Counted from the stretch's first letter, positions 8,600 to 17,708 are shown. The stretch is DNA of 26,090 nucleotides from Paramacrobiotus richtersi (GCA_034698045.1 JAQGAU010000576.1:1-26090); one strand, 5' to 3'. Program-made: numbers and translations. The notes: generated by a model from the letters alone, not told the origin.

Positions 8600-9349
8600 G
8601 AAATTGCAAAGCACGATGTTTGCACACGCACGTGCTGCGTTGAACCATAAGCAGAGAGCAGGCGCCAGGCAGGATTTCGCTGTAATGGGGCGTGGCTATT
8701 TTACTGCTTTTTCAGCCTTGCCACCGTGAGGCTGTCTCCCAGTCCAGGAATGCGTTTGAGCGAACAGGCAGACTCATCCGTGAGACTGTGCAATAGAATC
8801 AGACCGTACCGTAGCAGCATTTATTTAATCTATCAGCTTAATTTGCATGTCGACATGCACTTCGGTATTTAAAAAAATAAAATGAAGTCCATACATGGCT
8901 TCTGTATACGTACTTTCAGTTGTCCAGTGTAGGCATGACCAAATAGCATCCTAATCGCTCTTGCACATAGTTGTGCGGTCAAAATGTGGCGATACACAAA
9001 TGAGCGTGGACTGCCCTGCGATTATGTGCCTTTAACGTTCGGTGCTTTTGAAGTTTGCACGTTTGCAAGCAGCTATCAATTTGCCATCGAAGCCTAAGTT
9101 TTATAATGCACAGAGAAATGCCACTATGTCTATTGTTTACATGCAATTTAAATTCAGTTTGTGATCATTGAATCTATTTTTTTGTTGCATATATTTAAAA
9201 ATTTACGTAATTATTGTATTTTCCTAATTAATTGTTAAGTAATAGGTATTTTATTACCGTATGTAATTTTATTTGTGTTTTGCTGTTTGTGGCAGAAAAG
9301 CCCAAGCAAACTTAACTAAAATTAACTGATGTTATAAGATATGCACTAG
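8600..9349. other. No gene recognised
   Basis: A GC-mixed then AT-rich spacer. It holds palindrome copy 6 (8844-8859) and no exon-like open stretch with splice sites. Confidence 0.4.
8844..8859. repeat. 16-bp GTCGAC palindrome, copy 6
   Basis: TGCATGTCGACATGCA is a perfect palindrome with non-pairing flanks (T and C). It is the last of the cluster; no further site of this form was found in the remaining 17 kb. Confidence 0.9.
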
Positions 9350-9582
9350 TTAAAAACTCTCGAAGTCAGAGAGTAATAAATCTGGATGAGAAATATTTTT
9401 GATATCAAATCGGCTGCCCCAGACCTTTCTTGGAATTCTTACAGGTTCTAATTGAGAGATATTTTTGTAATTAGTTATATTTTCATCATGACATTCTGGC
9501 CAGGGTTCGGCACTGCTCAATACAATGCTAGCAGCTTCCGGATCATAGTAGAAGTTGAATTCGCCGGATGCAGATGTGTTTC
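9350..9582 (-). CDS. Inosine-uridine nucleoside hydrolase exon (partial)
   Basis: The exon opens after an acceptor (GACAAG, ending at 9583) in phase 1 and reads NTSASGEFNFYYDPEAASI then VLSSAEPWPEC, ending at TAA 9350-9352. In the IU-nucleoside hydrolase family the sequence GN(V/T)xxxAEFNxYxDPEAAxIV is strongly conserved; it lies in the second half of the ~310-residue enzyme, just before the helix leading to the last active-site histidine. These enzymes cleave the N-glycosidic bond of purine or pyrimidine ribonucleosides in salvage. A good internal donor (GAACCT then GTAAGA) could splice off the last 28 codons. The N-terminal D-T-D-x-G-x-D-D metal motif was not found, so the gene is partial here or has distant exons. 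The reading frame is intact. Confidence 0.68.
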
Positions 9583-10500
9583 CTTGTCTTGTAAAATATT
9601 TGTTATTACAGGTTAAAACTGTACTATTGGTAAAATGTCTTATAGTATTTGCGCAGCATAAAAATGAATTTGTGATTATTATACAGTGGTTTAAGGTTAA
9701 TGTCCTTATTACCGCATATACTGCATCGTAAACTTGTTTGCCAATTAAACAATAACATCAAAACTGAAACTTGTACACTGCAAGTACTATATAATAATAT
9801 AATATATGTTTATAACAAAACTCTTAAAAATAGTGAATCATAATCACCTTCGTGATCACTGTTTTTTCACAGCCGTTTTGCCAATTTATGTTGGCACGCA
9901 ATAAACAAGGCTAAACAGCCTTATTCCGACTACTTTGCATGCTCTTTCCAGTGGAGCAACTTAGCAAAAAGTTATCTTGCTTCTGTGATTTTTAAAAATT
10001 GCTGGTTAACTCATGTGCAAACTTAGCATTGCGGTCTACGGCGGTTAACTCATTGGCTTTTACTGGTAGTATGAATTCAGATACATGTAGTGCATTACTG
10101 TAACATAATCAACATTTCCGATGTAACTCGGGCAAATTATTTTTTCGTGCAGTACCTTCAGAAGTCGACTCCATTTTTGCGGCGATGAGGATAGTTTCTC
10201 CAAACCCAGTAAGGACTTAGCTGATTAAAATGAGTCATAAAAAGAGTTTGGACGAATAACTTACAGGCAAAATCTGGGCATTACTCGGCCAACCACGCCA
10301 GCGAGACACGGACATTTAACACAACCAGCTTGATCCTAATTTACGTTATGTCAGAATGCAGTGCAGCTCAACGCATCCAGCGCTAGCACGAAGGCCGCTT
10401 CATAAATTGCAACCTTCCAGATCTCTAGGACTTTGACGAGAATCATGAGAAGGGCATTATGCGAGTTCTACAGATAATATAAAAGAGGAGCACAAAATAG
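9583..10500. other. AT-rich stretch, no gene recognised
   Basis: This would be intron or upstream sequence of the nucleoside hydrolase gene if its other exons lie at higher coordinates. I see no conserved motif here. Confidence 0.4.
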
Positions 10501-10504
10501 GAAA

Positions 10505-10690
10505 TCTTATGAGAAATAAAAACAGCCGGATCAGAAAACAGTCCCATACTACCGATTAACATTGGCACAGCAGTATCGGGAACAGAAGGTGTCCCGGGGA
10601 ACGTCAGCTGGTCTAACCGAGGCTACTGTGAGGATCACGCACGGTGTCATTCAGGAATGACCCGCCGCAGCGCAGATGCTGACCATAATG
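10505..10690 (-). CDS. Possible further exon, uncertain
   Basis: A GC-richer island stands out in AT-rich surroundings. On the minus strand one frame gives VPMLIGSMGLFSDP and another gives CVILTVASVRPADVPR. Both faintly recall the D-I-P-V-Y-x-G-x-x-x-P-L segment of nucleoside hydrolases, which would place it upstream of the exon at 9350-9582. On the plus strand a frame of about 43 codons (containing YYRLTLAQQYREQK) is also open. The evidence is too thin to choose a strand, and it may not be coding. Confidence 0.18.
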
Positions 10691-10699
10691 TCTATGAGA

Positions 10700-11300
10700 A
10701 TTAGAAGCTTTGAGAACATGAAGAACATGGAAACGTTGAATATCGTGAAATTAAAATCGTGTGCAGTAATAGTTCACTAGAGCAGTTTTTCTTGATATTG
10801 CTCTGTGTTTCAGCTTGTACGATTATTACGTCTGCAGCATTGTTATTGTTATACGTGAAGTATAAAAATTATTTATTTAAATGTTGTACTACGTTGTAAG
10901 TTTGTACATACATGTAGGCGAGGTCATGTTTCATTAGTTTTTGTGCACCACGTCCAATCTTAATGTTACTTTTAATCTGATTTTACTCACAAGAAAATTC
11001 GAAAGTGATCAGATATTTGACCGACCCTGCAGGAATTCGGCAGGTTGAATAACGTTAATTAAAATCCTATTTATGAGCCACTAAACGGTGCTAATGCCGA
11101 CCCATTTTTGTGACCAAAGGCTTTAAGCTGTACGTGACTCATAACAATGGCTGTAAGTTTGCTATTTTATCGCGTATTTTTACAGCTCCGTCGAAATAAC
11201 CAGTAAACTGCTTGTTACCATGCTCGAAGTCAGCATCTCACGAGTTTCAGATTGGTTTATTAATATTTTATGCAGGTGTAACTACTGCATGATATGAAAA
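10700..11300. other. No gene recognised
   Basis: AT-rich with scattered stops in every frame; no repeat or motif noted. Confidence 0.4.
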
Positions 11301-11402
11301 AGCTGTCAAAAATCACAGTAAAAGAGCATTAATTTCCGGTATCCAGACATACCATCCCACGCAAACGAAAAATAACGACGAGCACTAAGAACATTACATC
11401 CA

Positions 11403-11636
11403 TTAGCCAAGAACTCTCCAGCTGCGCACAAAACTGGTGCAAATAATCTCGACCCAGCGGGTACTACATGCGATAAACACATCAAAAGCAAACCAGACAC
11501 CATCAGGCTCAAAAGCGCTCAAACACCAGACCAATCCGGTAATGATTAAACCCAGGGCGTTAGTTGACATGGCTTTGGCTAGCCCTCCGGCTTTGTGCAA
11601 TCCGGGATCGGACTCTCCGATGGCTTTGTAAAATAC
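11403..11636 (-). CDS. Possible membrane-protein exon (CD225/dispanin-like?)
   Basis: The frame opens after an acceptor (AATGTGACAG) with VFYKAIGESDPGLHKAGGL, then AKAMSTNALGLIITGLVWCL, and ends at TAA at 11403. The order 'Q-V-x-Y-x-x-G-D-x-x-x-A ... A-K-x-x-x-x-x-N-x-x-G-x-x-x-G' followed by a hydrophobic helix resembles the second half of CD225/dispanin two-helix proteins. After WCL an overlapping frame gives another hydrophobic run (LMVSGLLLMCLSHVV), so the helix may continue there. The similarity is weak and could be chance. No first helix with its cysteines was found upstream. Confidence 0.27.
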   Translation of the reverse strand, partial: VFYKAIGESDPGLHKAGGLAKAMSTNALGLIITGLVWCLSAFEPDGVWFAFDVFIACSTRWVEIICTSFVRSWRVLG

Positions 11637-11639
11637 CTG

Positions 11640-12580
11640 TCACATTAAACACGGACATGAAACTTTTAGGGATGTTAACTTTCTTTGTGCATATACCGTA
11701 TTCTACTGTTTTCCGGTACTTTTAATTCAATATTCACCGCGTGCAAATGGTTTCAATAAACCAGTAGATTTCTAATACGTGACTTTATTTTGATTTCTAA
11801 TACATGACTCCAATTTTCAAACGTTTAGTTTGCTTATTTTGTGCAATGTGCAACAAAATCGATCGACCTTTCTCGGTGTAAAACAACAAGACGCTTGTCG
11901 GTTGGATTAACTGATCAGATACATACGTAGTAATAATGAATTACTCATCAATTAATATTATCGTGTTGCTGCGAATCTTATTGATCTTAATAATTCGAAG
12001 TACAGACGTTCCATGCTAATTATTATTATCAATCAAAGATCTATAATATGGACCCCAGGGTCAAAAAACCCAAATACCGAATCAAATCACGAAAAAGCGA
12101 CAACACCACTATGTCGACCATAGTCGAAAATTAAACGGGGTCGCATGATCTTTTTTACAAAAAAAGTCTGACCCGGCACAGTACGCATCCTTTCAAATCA
12201 TGCCGAGTGGTAATTCTTACCGCAAAGGTTACTGTAAACCAAACCGTGGTATTACCGTACCGTTGCTTGGAGGAATTGTACGGCGGTTGTACGATTGTTC
12301 GTTTGTACGGCGGCACAACCGATTCAAGCGTTAAATTAAAGAACTGAAAAAAGTGAGGTAATTATCAAGTCAAATTTCAGATTATTTATAATGTTAAACT
12401 GTATAGTGACTCGAAACCTCTATAGTAATTTCAAAATCCAGCGCACCATCATGCAAAAATATCACCAATTCACAAACGAAGGAAATGTCAAAGAATCGGC
12501 AAAACCGAAAATATTGCCGAATAAAATGTGGGCTTACCGGGAACACTGCGGTTTGCACAACAATCACTGACATCCCAGCG
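11640..12580. other. No gene recognised
   Basis: AT-rich sequence. It includes a short direct repeat (GATTTCTAATAC followed by RTGACT) at about 11768-11808 and two TGTACGGCGG copies near 12280-12315. No exon is supported. Confidence 0.4.
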
Positions 12581-12583
12581 CAC

Positions 12584-12636
12584 TACTTCGGTTTGACTCA
12601 TAGGTTGATGTAACAATGCGCAGTCGGCTTGTAGCT
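12584..12636. repeat. Left arm of inverted duplication flanking hAT
   Basis: These 53 bases are the reverse complement of 13678-13730 with one mismatch. Weaker similarity continues outwards for about 40 bp on both sides. The right arm is the 3' end of an Ig exon, so this is an inverted duplicate of gene sequence. Confidence 0.85.
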
Positions 12637-12675
12637 CGATGAGCCTGCAGTCTGTATGCGCGCAGTGCTGCATAT

Positions 12676-13637
12676 TAGAGATGAAAAATCGTTCGCCTGA
12701 GCGAAAACGAACTAAGCGAAACGAAAGTTTCGCTTAGTTTAGCTTCGAATTTAATGTATTTCTCTAGTTTTCGTTTCGTCTAGTTTTTCGCTTTAAACTG
12801 CCAGCTTAGTTCAGTTTTCAGTGAAAAAATACTGTAGTTTCCGTTTCGCTTGAGCACGCGGGAAAGCGGTAAGAATATTATGACACCGTCACGGTTACGG
12901 TTTTTCAATGCGTAAAATTGTAAATCAGTCAATACGCAGTGGTAATACAATTTGCATATCGGCGGCGATTCGGCGCGAATACAGTACAGTGTTTTACTGC
13001 CGCCGCGGCCGGCGGCCCGCAGTTGCTCACAAGTCAGTGGATGGAGTCATACGTTACGTATCTGTGCTACTCAGCTTCTGATGTAATATACCAGTCAAAT
13101 TGCGCGTATCGTGCACGCTACCACCCGTTGGGTCTATTATTTGGAACTTGTTGGCAGTTCTTGAAAAGGTTTCAAAAGTATTGCTGGTTTTCTGTTCACT
13201 ACGTCGCCATGGAGTTCGGAAAAAAAAGATCTGTAACTGCTTGTGTTGATCTGGATGACGATGGGTCTGAAACAGGTAAGGCGACCACTGGTCTTAACAT
13301 GCACCATGAAACTGTACTACTACGGGGTCTCTGGTAGGTCCGGGTTGACAAATTAGACGATTTGTTGTTCTTGATGTGGAACTATGTGGGCTGAGAAAAA
13401 TAAGAACTGATGGCGAAGAGCTGACGTTGGCATTGCACGAATAACAACATAAAAAATTCGTTTCGTTTAGTTTTTCGGTAGTCTGATTGAACCAATCGTT
13501 TAGTTTAGTTTAGCCTGCAGCTTTAAATTTTTAGTTTCGTTTAGCGCAGAGGAATGGTACCGCAGTTTTCGTTTAGTTTTCAAAATCCTGCAAAATATTC
13601 GCTTAGTTTTTTTCAGTTAGACGATTTTTCATCTCTA
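12676..13637. mobile_element. Nonautonomous hAT transposon, 962 bp, with 8-bp target duplication
   Basis: The ends are 17-bp perfect terminal inverted repeats, TAGAGATGAAAAATCGT, matching the hAT end pattern TAGxGxTG. They are flanked by direct 8-bp copies of CTGCATAT at 12668-12675 and 13638-13645; 8-bp duplications are the hAT hallmark. Inside both ends lie many subterminal copies of CGYTTAGTTT-like motifs, the expected transposase-binding repeats. The middle is GC-rich (about 12950-13020) and carries a short ATG exon (13209-13275) but no transposase catalytic region, so the element is internally deleted. The perfect ends and target duplication suggest a young insertion mobilised by a full-length relative elsewhere. 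Confidence 0.92.
13209..13275 (+). CDS. Remnant first exon of hAT transposase (putative)
   Basis: An ATG opens a 22-codon stretch, MEFGKKRSVTACVDLDDDG followed by S-E-T, with a donor (GAAACAG then GTAAGG) at 13276. It lies downstream of a GC-rich block that could be the element's promoter. A short basic then acidic leader before the first intron is plausible for a transposase gene whose remaining exons were deleted. No zinc finger or RNase-H-like motif is present. A longer overlapping frame from 12939 is probably just open GC-rich sequence. Confidence 0.4.
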
Positions 13638-13677
13638 CTGCATATCACACGGTGAGCGCAGACAGAGAGGGGCATTA

Positions 13678-13730
13678 AGCTACAAGCCGAGTGCGCATTG
13701 TTACATCAACCTATGAGTCAAACCGAAGTA
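13678..13730. repeat. Right arm of inverted duplication flanking hAT
   Basis: This is the partner of 12584-12636. It overlaps the 3' end of the minus-strand Ig exon, including its stop at 13711-13713. Before the hAT insertion the two arms were separated by only about 70 bp. Confidence 0.85.
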
Positions 13731-14013
13731 CTTCTTTGGGAAGATCTGACTGCAGTGGTATTTGCACCAGAACTGAGACGGAAATAAATTGTGGAGGTTC
13801 TGTTTTCAGTGAGCACGTGTAGTCGCCCGAGTCTGCTTGGGACGTGTCTTTAACGGTCAAAGTCCACGTAGGGGATTCTGAAAATTTTTGAAATTGTTTA
13901 AACTTTTTGTGAGACCTCGCGAAGCCGCTAGGCTTGAAGAGAATTAACATATCGTGCCCAGCGTTGCGTACGACATAAAAAATCATTCGTTCCTCACGAA
14001 AGGTCATCAGAAG
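13711..14013 (-). CDS. Ig-domain exon (E, F and G strands)
   Basis: The open frame includes the textbook Ig ending SPTWTLTVKDTSQADSG, then DYTCSL and FISVSVLVQIP, which gives the E, F and G strands with the D-S-G-D-Y-x-C motif. Upstream in the same exon is FYVVRNAGHDMLILFK, which looks like B and C strands, with Y where the B-strand cysteine is expected and no clear tryptophan. The frame ends at TAG 13711-13713, inside the inverted duplication. Ig domains of this kind serve extracellular recognition or adhesion. Phase between this exon and the one at 14057 could not be matched, so an exon or a frame slip may lie between them. Confidence 0.65.
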   Translation of the reverse strand, partial: LLMTFREERMIFYVVRNAGHDMLILFKPSGFARSHKKFKQFQKFSESPTWTLTVKDTSQADSGDYTCSLKTEPPQFISVSVLVQIPLQSDLPKEVLRFDS

Positions 14014-14056
14014 TAGTTAACTTTAGGAATCAAGATAGACTGCATCTGCACTTTAC

Positions 14057-14166
14057 CTGATTCGGAACTCGAAACAGTTGTAAGTAATTGAATATTTCGT
14101 TGGATCAGCGACGATGTGTGATTTCTTCGTCAGAACTTCTCCGTTGCTATTTTTACTCCAAGTAAT
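14057..14166 (-). CDS. Ig-domain exon (C to E strands)
   Basis: A 110-nt exon lies between a strong acceptor (CCTGCATTTCAG) and a strong donor (AATCAG then GTAAAG). It reads ITWSKNSNGEVLTKKSH and IVADPTKYSITYNC, then FEFRI. That order is the C strand with its tryptophan, the C' strand and the E strand of a V-set domain. It starts in phase 0, matching the upstream exon that ends at 14814, and it ends two bases into a codon. Confidence 0.65.
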
Positions 14167-14813
14167 CTGAAATGCAGGCATATCACTAATGGCTGTTATG
14201 TATACACCGAAACACAATAAAACAGAAAAAAATAATAAATGTAACGCTAGTCTTGGAAATTCTGTTGACGAGCGACGCATAACGTAATACCGATATATCG
14301 CTGTGAATTTGTACATAATATTATGGGGTCAGTAATAAGTATGCTTACCATATGCGTTACAAGCATTTGAGCTTAAGCATTCCTCACATCAGCACACTTT
14401 ACAAAAAAATATTCAAGAAAGGCACCCTCAACATCTTTAACAATTAATCAGAACGCCGTTGCATGTAATCGTTCTATAGATGCAAAGTACAAACATGTGC
14501 TATGATTACGTTGCGGATGTAACAGTAAATCTCAGCGTCCAAGCCATTACGACATGTGGAAAAGGTTATCATAATTTCAACAGCTTTAGGACTATTTATT
14601 TTCAGAAAAGGAACATGTACCTACATAATCTGTTGTTTTTTTTTGCCGAAACGCTTACTTCTTATCCAGTTTGGAAATTGAAAATTCTTACACAGTACTG
14701 CACAGTGCACACAATCTGAAACGATGAGCTCCATACGCCAGAGATACTATGTAAGCACATCAGTATAATAATTATATTAAAAACAGTTAAGTACAACCAT
14801 TCCATTTGAATAC

Positions 14814-14935
14814 GTATGATATCGAACTTGCCGTGTATCCGTCTGTCCACTGACTGGCAGAACAAGATAGTTTAACATCCGATCCGACCGTAGTGATAAC
14901 TGGACCAGTATGACCAACATGCAGCAGAACAATTC
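14814..14935 (-). CDS. Ig-domain exon (A to C strands)
   Basis: It opens after a textbook acceptor (TTTTTTTCTTCAG) and reads HTGPVITTVGSDVKLSC, then SASQWTDGYTASSISY. This gives the A' and B strands with their conserved cysteine, as in V-set domains. A donor (TCATAC then GTATTC) closes it in phase 0. Joined to the next exon this puts the core tryptophan (ITW) 19 residues after the cysteine. A signal peptide would be expected further upstream; a leucine-rich stretch (LILLASSLLHVLGRPVHG) at about 15190-15250 on the same strand is a candidate but has no clear ATG. Confidence 0.65.
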
Positions 14936-14939
14936 CTGA

Positions 14940-15865
14940 AGAAAAAAATGTACATTCTACCTGTCATACGCACTAAACAGCTTCTCGTGCAAAATATATG
15001 TCGAAGCAGAGTTCGGTCCCCTTACCTCTACACAAAGTAATCCATGCAGTGGCAATAACAAATAAAAACAGATTTATATCAAAATTCGGATTTGGTTTAA
15101 GCCCGCCGTCCATCGTGCTTCATGCTGACTACCTTTCACAATTTAACGATGTCAAAAAAATGATGTGTACATGTGATACCCGAACCGAGATACAGCCATG
15201 TACAGGTCTTCCCAACACATGCAGTAAGCTGCTAGCGAGCAGAATAAGTGACGGACCAATCCACTAACAAGAATACGACATCACCAAAGTGTTGCAACAA
15301 GTTCTACTCAAGACTCTGACAGAGCGACCTTGTAACCTTTCCAAAATAACGCTGCTGACCTTTGCCATCAGAAAGCTGATCGGTGTAACCGTCACATTTG
15401 TCACCTACTTTCCGCACTTTCCTGTAGCAATCCGAGTAAAAAGCGACTTGAATTAATCTTATCAACTATATGACTAAAGTAAGTAGTAATTAGTAGTCTG
15501 AAGCGACATAGCCACTACGCAGCATAAGCACGGCACATCAGCGTCGTACTGTGAACATCGGCGTTGTCCACAATCGTCGACAACAAACACACCATGTTTT
15601 TTCGGCATAGGCCCGCTTGTACAAGAATTACCAAAGAAAAGCAGTTCAAACAAAGAATTTGTCCCGGTTAGAGCGAGAAGGGACACTAGCGAGAATCAGA
15701 CTACAGAAGGGTTAATATGTCTAGTATAATTAAGAAAGAAATCAAGTGAAAAGACTTTATCACAAAAGACAAAAATAAAAAAATTGAACCGAAAGAGAAC
15801 AAATCAATTGCTTATTTATTTTAATTAAACTATAATTTTGTAATTTATAGATAACCTTGTTACGT
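14940..15865. other. Upstream region of Ig gene, no firm gene
   Basis: It holds the leucine-rich candidate signal sequence on the minus strand (about 15190-15250) and a minus-strand open frame at 15474-15686 (containing PMPKKHGVFVVDDCGQ) with no known similarity. The sequence at 15720-15870 is very AT-rich and directly follows the LINE fragment. Confidence 0.35.
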
Positions 15866-15869
15866 TATG

Positions 15870-16130
15870 TTACGTCCCTTCTGTAATGTTACCGCGCATG
15901 ATTTCCAAACTTAACCGCTGAAACAAAAAACACGTTGAGCGACTTTCTTCCTTCCTCACGAACAACTTCTTGCCGATCTCTTTATACAACGCTACCGCCT
16001 CGGCACACCAAACTCCAAACGATTCGCATGCGAGAGGTACAAAATTACAACGCTCCAGAATGGACCGATAGTGATTCTTTTTCATCTCCGCTGCTTGTTC
16101 GGCTGCTCCGTACACACCCGTAACAAACAC
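15870..16130 (-). mobile_element. LINE fragment: C-terminal end of a non-LTR retrotransposon protein
   Basis: The minus-strand frame reads GAAEQAAEMKKNHYRSIL, NFVPLACESFGVW and ALYKEIGKKLF, then FLFQRLSLEIMRGN and a stop. The pattern A-E-x-x-K-x-x-x-Y, then F-x-P-(L/F)-A-x-E-(T/S)-(L/F)-G-x-W, then E-(L/I)-G-(K/R)-x-L, then F-L-x-Q-R-(I/L)-S-x-x-I-x-R-G-N is, as I recall it, the conserved tail after the reverse transcriptase domain in many invertebrate non-LTR elements. The RT domain itself is absent, so this is a 5'-truncated copy, the usual outcome of LINE insertion. The tail's reading frame is intact, suggesting it is not very old. A small duplication (ACACACCCGTAAC twice) lies at its 5' end. 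AT-rich sequence follows the stop. Confidence 0.6.
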
Positions 16131-16259
16131 ACCCGTAACACGTTATGTAGGTTGAAGACCAAGCGGTGCAAGACAATACGTGCAATTCAACGAGATGAGT
16201 TTCACAGACTCCTTGGAACCGTCAGTGCTGGAGGTAACTGACCGTCAGTGAATACAGCA

Positions 16260-16928
16260 CATTTTCTAGTTAAGGGGATTGACTTGTATGTTCCATATGT
16301 TGCGCTGGCTATTTTACGTGTGCGCGGTTGGAATTCGCAAACCAAACCAACGTTTAGCATTGCTTTTGATGGACAAAGGACCGGTAGAGATGAGAGCGAA
16401 ACCGGATTGCGCAACATCCGGTTGTTGCGCAATCCGTTGAGAAAGTTTAAACGCAAACAGGTGTACCAAAATTCTCGTTTTTAAGCGATTTGTTTGAAAC
16501 TTGGTTGATAAAATGCACATATATATGAGATTGTTTTGAACCAAAACCAGTCTTGAGACATTTTTTTGAAATTTTGAAACGAATTTTAAAATTTTTGAAA
16601 TTCGTTTTAAAATTTGAGAAAAATGTCTCAAGACTGGTTTTAGTTCACAACAATCTTCATATATAAGTCCATTTACGAACCAAGTTTCAAACAAATCGCT
16701 TCAAACCGAGAATTTTGGTACACCTGTTTGCGTTTAAACTTTCTCAATGGATTGCGCAACAACCGGATGTTGCGCGCACAATTCGTTTTCGCTCATATCC
16801 ATACCGGTCCTTTGTCCATCAGAAGCAATGCTAAACGTTGGTTTACGAATTCCCACCGCGCACGCGCAAAATAGCCAGCACAACATATGGAACATACAAG
16901 TCACTCGTCTTAAACAGATCCAGGTCCC
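16260..16928. repeat. Long foldback (palindromic) element B
   Basis: The arms, about 16260-16584 and 16596-16928, are imperfect reverse complements. Matching blocks include GACTTGTATGTTCCATATG, the GGACAAAGGACCGGT region, GCGTTTAAACTTTCTC and TGTCTCAAGACTGGTTTT. Within each arm lies a smaller hairpin around the CCGGATTGCGCAAC / GTTGCGCAATCCG repeats. The apex (about 16581-16603) is identical to that of element A at about 3460-3482. It has no coding content; the open frames in the arms mirror each other. It is probably the same family of nonautonomous snap-back elements. Confidence 0.85.
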
Positions 16929-16929
16929 A

Positions 16930-17708
16930 CAGCAGGCGTCGACCGTTATGTAATTCATTCGCACCGGAAATTCTGTGTTAAAGCAAGTAAGCGTAACACA
17001 GAACCACAGTAATGTTGGCGGAGTAAGCTTAAACTTTCCGATGTCAAAAGTGATTTTGATGTATTAATAATTTTAAATTACGTTTCTCTGTGTATCAAAA
17101 CAGAATTTTAGTACGATGATTCATTGTTGTATGCCTTATATAATTATATTAACAATTATCATTTTTACAATTATGTGAAATATACAAACTTTTATAACTT
17201 TGATCACTTTCGGGTATATGAACTTTGAACCACGTCGTTTAAAACAAACAGCCGACACAACATCAATGCGTTGCATTTATTTCGTAGTCTGCACTTAAGA
17301 ACGAAATATTATCCAACTTAACTATGTATGCAACAAAGACAAATACGCATTACTAGTATTTTTTGAGACACCTTCAACTGCTTCAGAGCGTTTACTTACT
17401 CGTTGTAACCGACAACGAGTACAAACGCCGGCAATTTACCAAAAACGGAAATAAAAAAACAAGGTACCGACTGCTTCCGTATCACAAGAAATAATAATAA
17501 GAAGATCAAAACACATAATTCAAAAACATTTTAAACCATTTTATCACGAGATTTACTGTGAGTTTCGCTCGGTCCAGGCTCGAAACATATTAACGGATTA
17601 TCATGAAACGTATGCGGAGGCACCTGTTCTTCCCACGCATTCTCCTCCAGTTTCACCGCTTTTCCCTTCCGACTGCACGTGGCCGCTTTCTTGACCTTGG
17701 AGAAGGGT
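16930..17708. other. No gene recognised
   Basis: AT-rich spacer downstream of NICE-3, which is transcribed towards it. An open frame at 17531-17803 on the minus strand overlaps the NICE-3 end in another frame and has no family similarity. Confidence 0.4.

Noticed and set aside
6835-8859. GTCGAC cluster as a CRISPR array or cloning-site artefact
   Set aside because: Spacing is irregular (271-574 bp), spacers are not uniform, and the palindromes differ in their outer bases, which neither explanation predicts.
12939-13337. 132-codon frame as a host gene
   Set aside because: It lies wholly inside the hAT element and covers its GC-rich block; only the short ATG exon at 13209 has a proper donor.
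13711-14007. Histone or transposase assignment for the minus-strand frame
   Set aside because: The D-S-G-D-Y-x-C motif after W-T-L-T-V identifies an Ig domain.
16202-16964. Several overlapping open frames
   Set aside because: They mirror each other in the arms of foldback element B and carry no recognisable protein.
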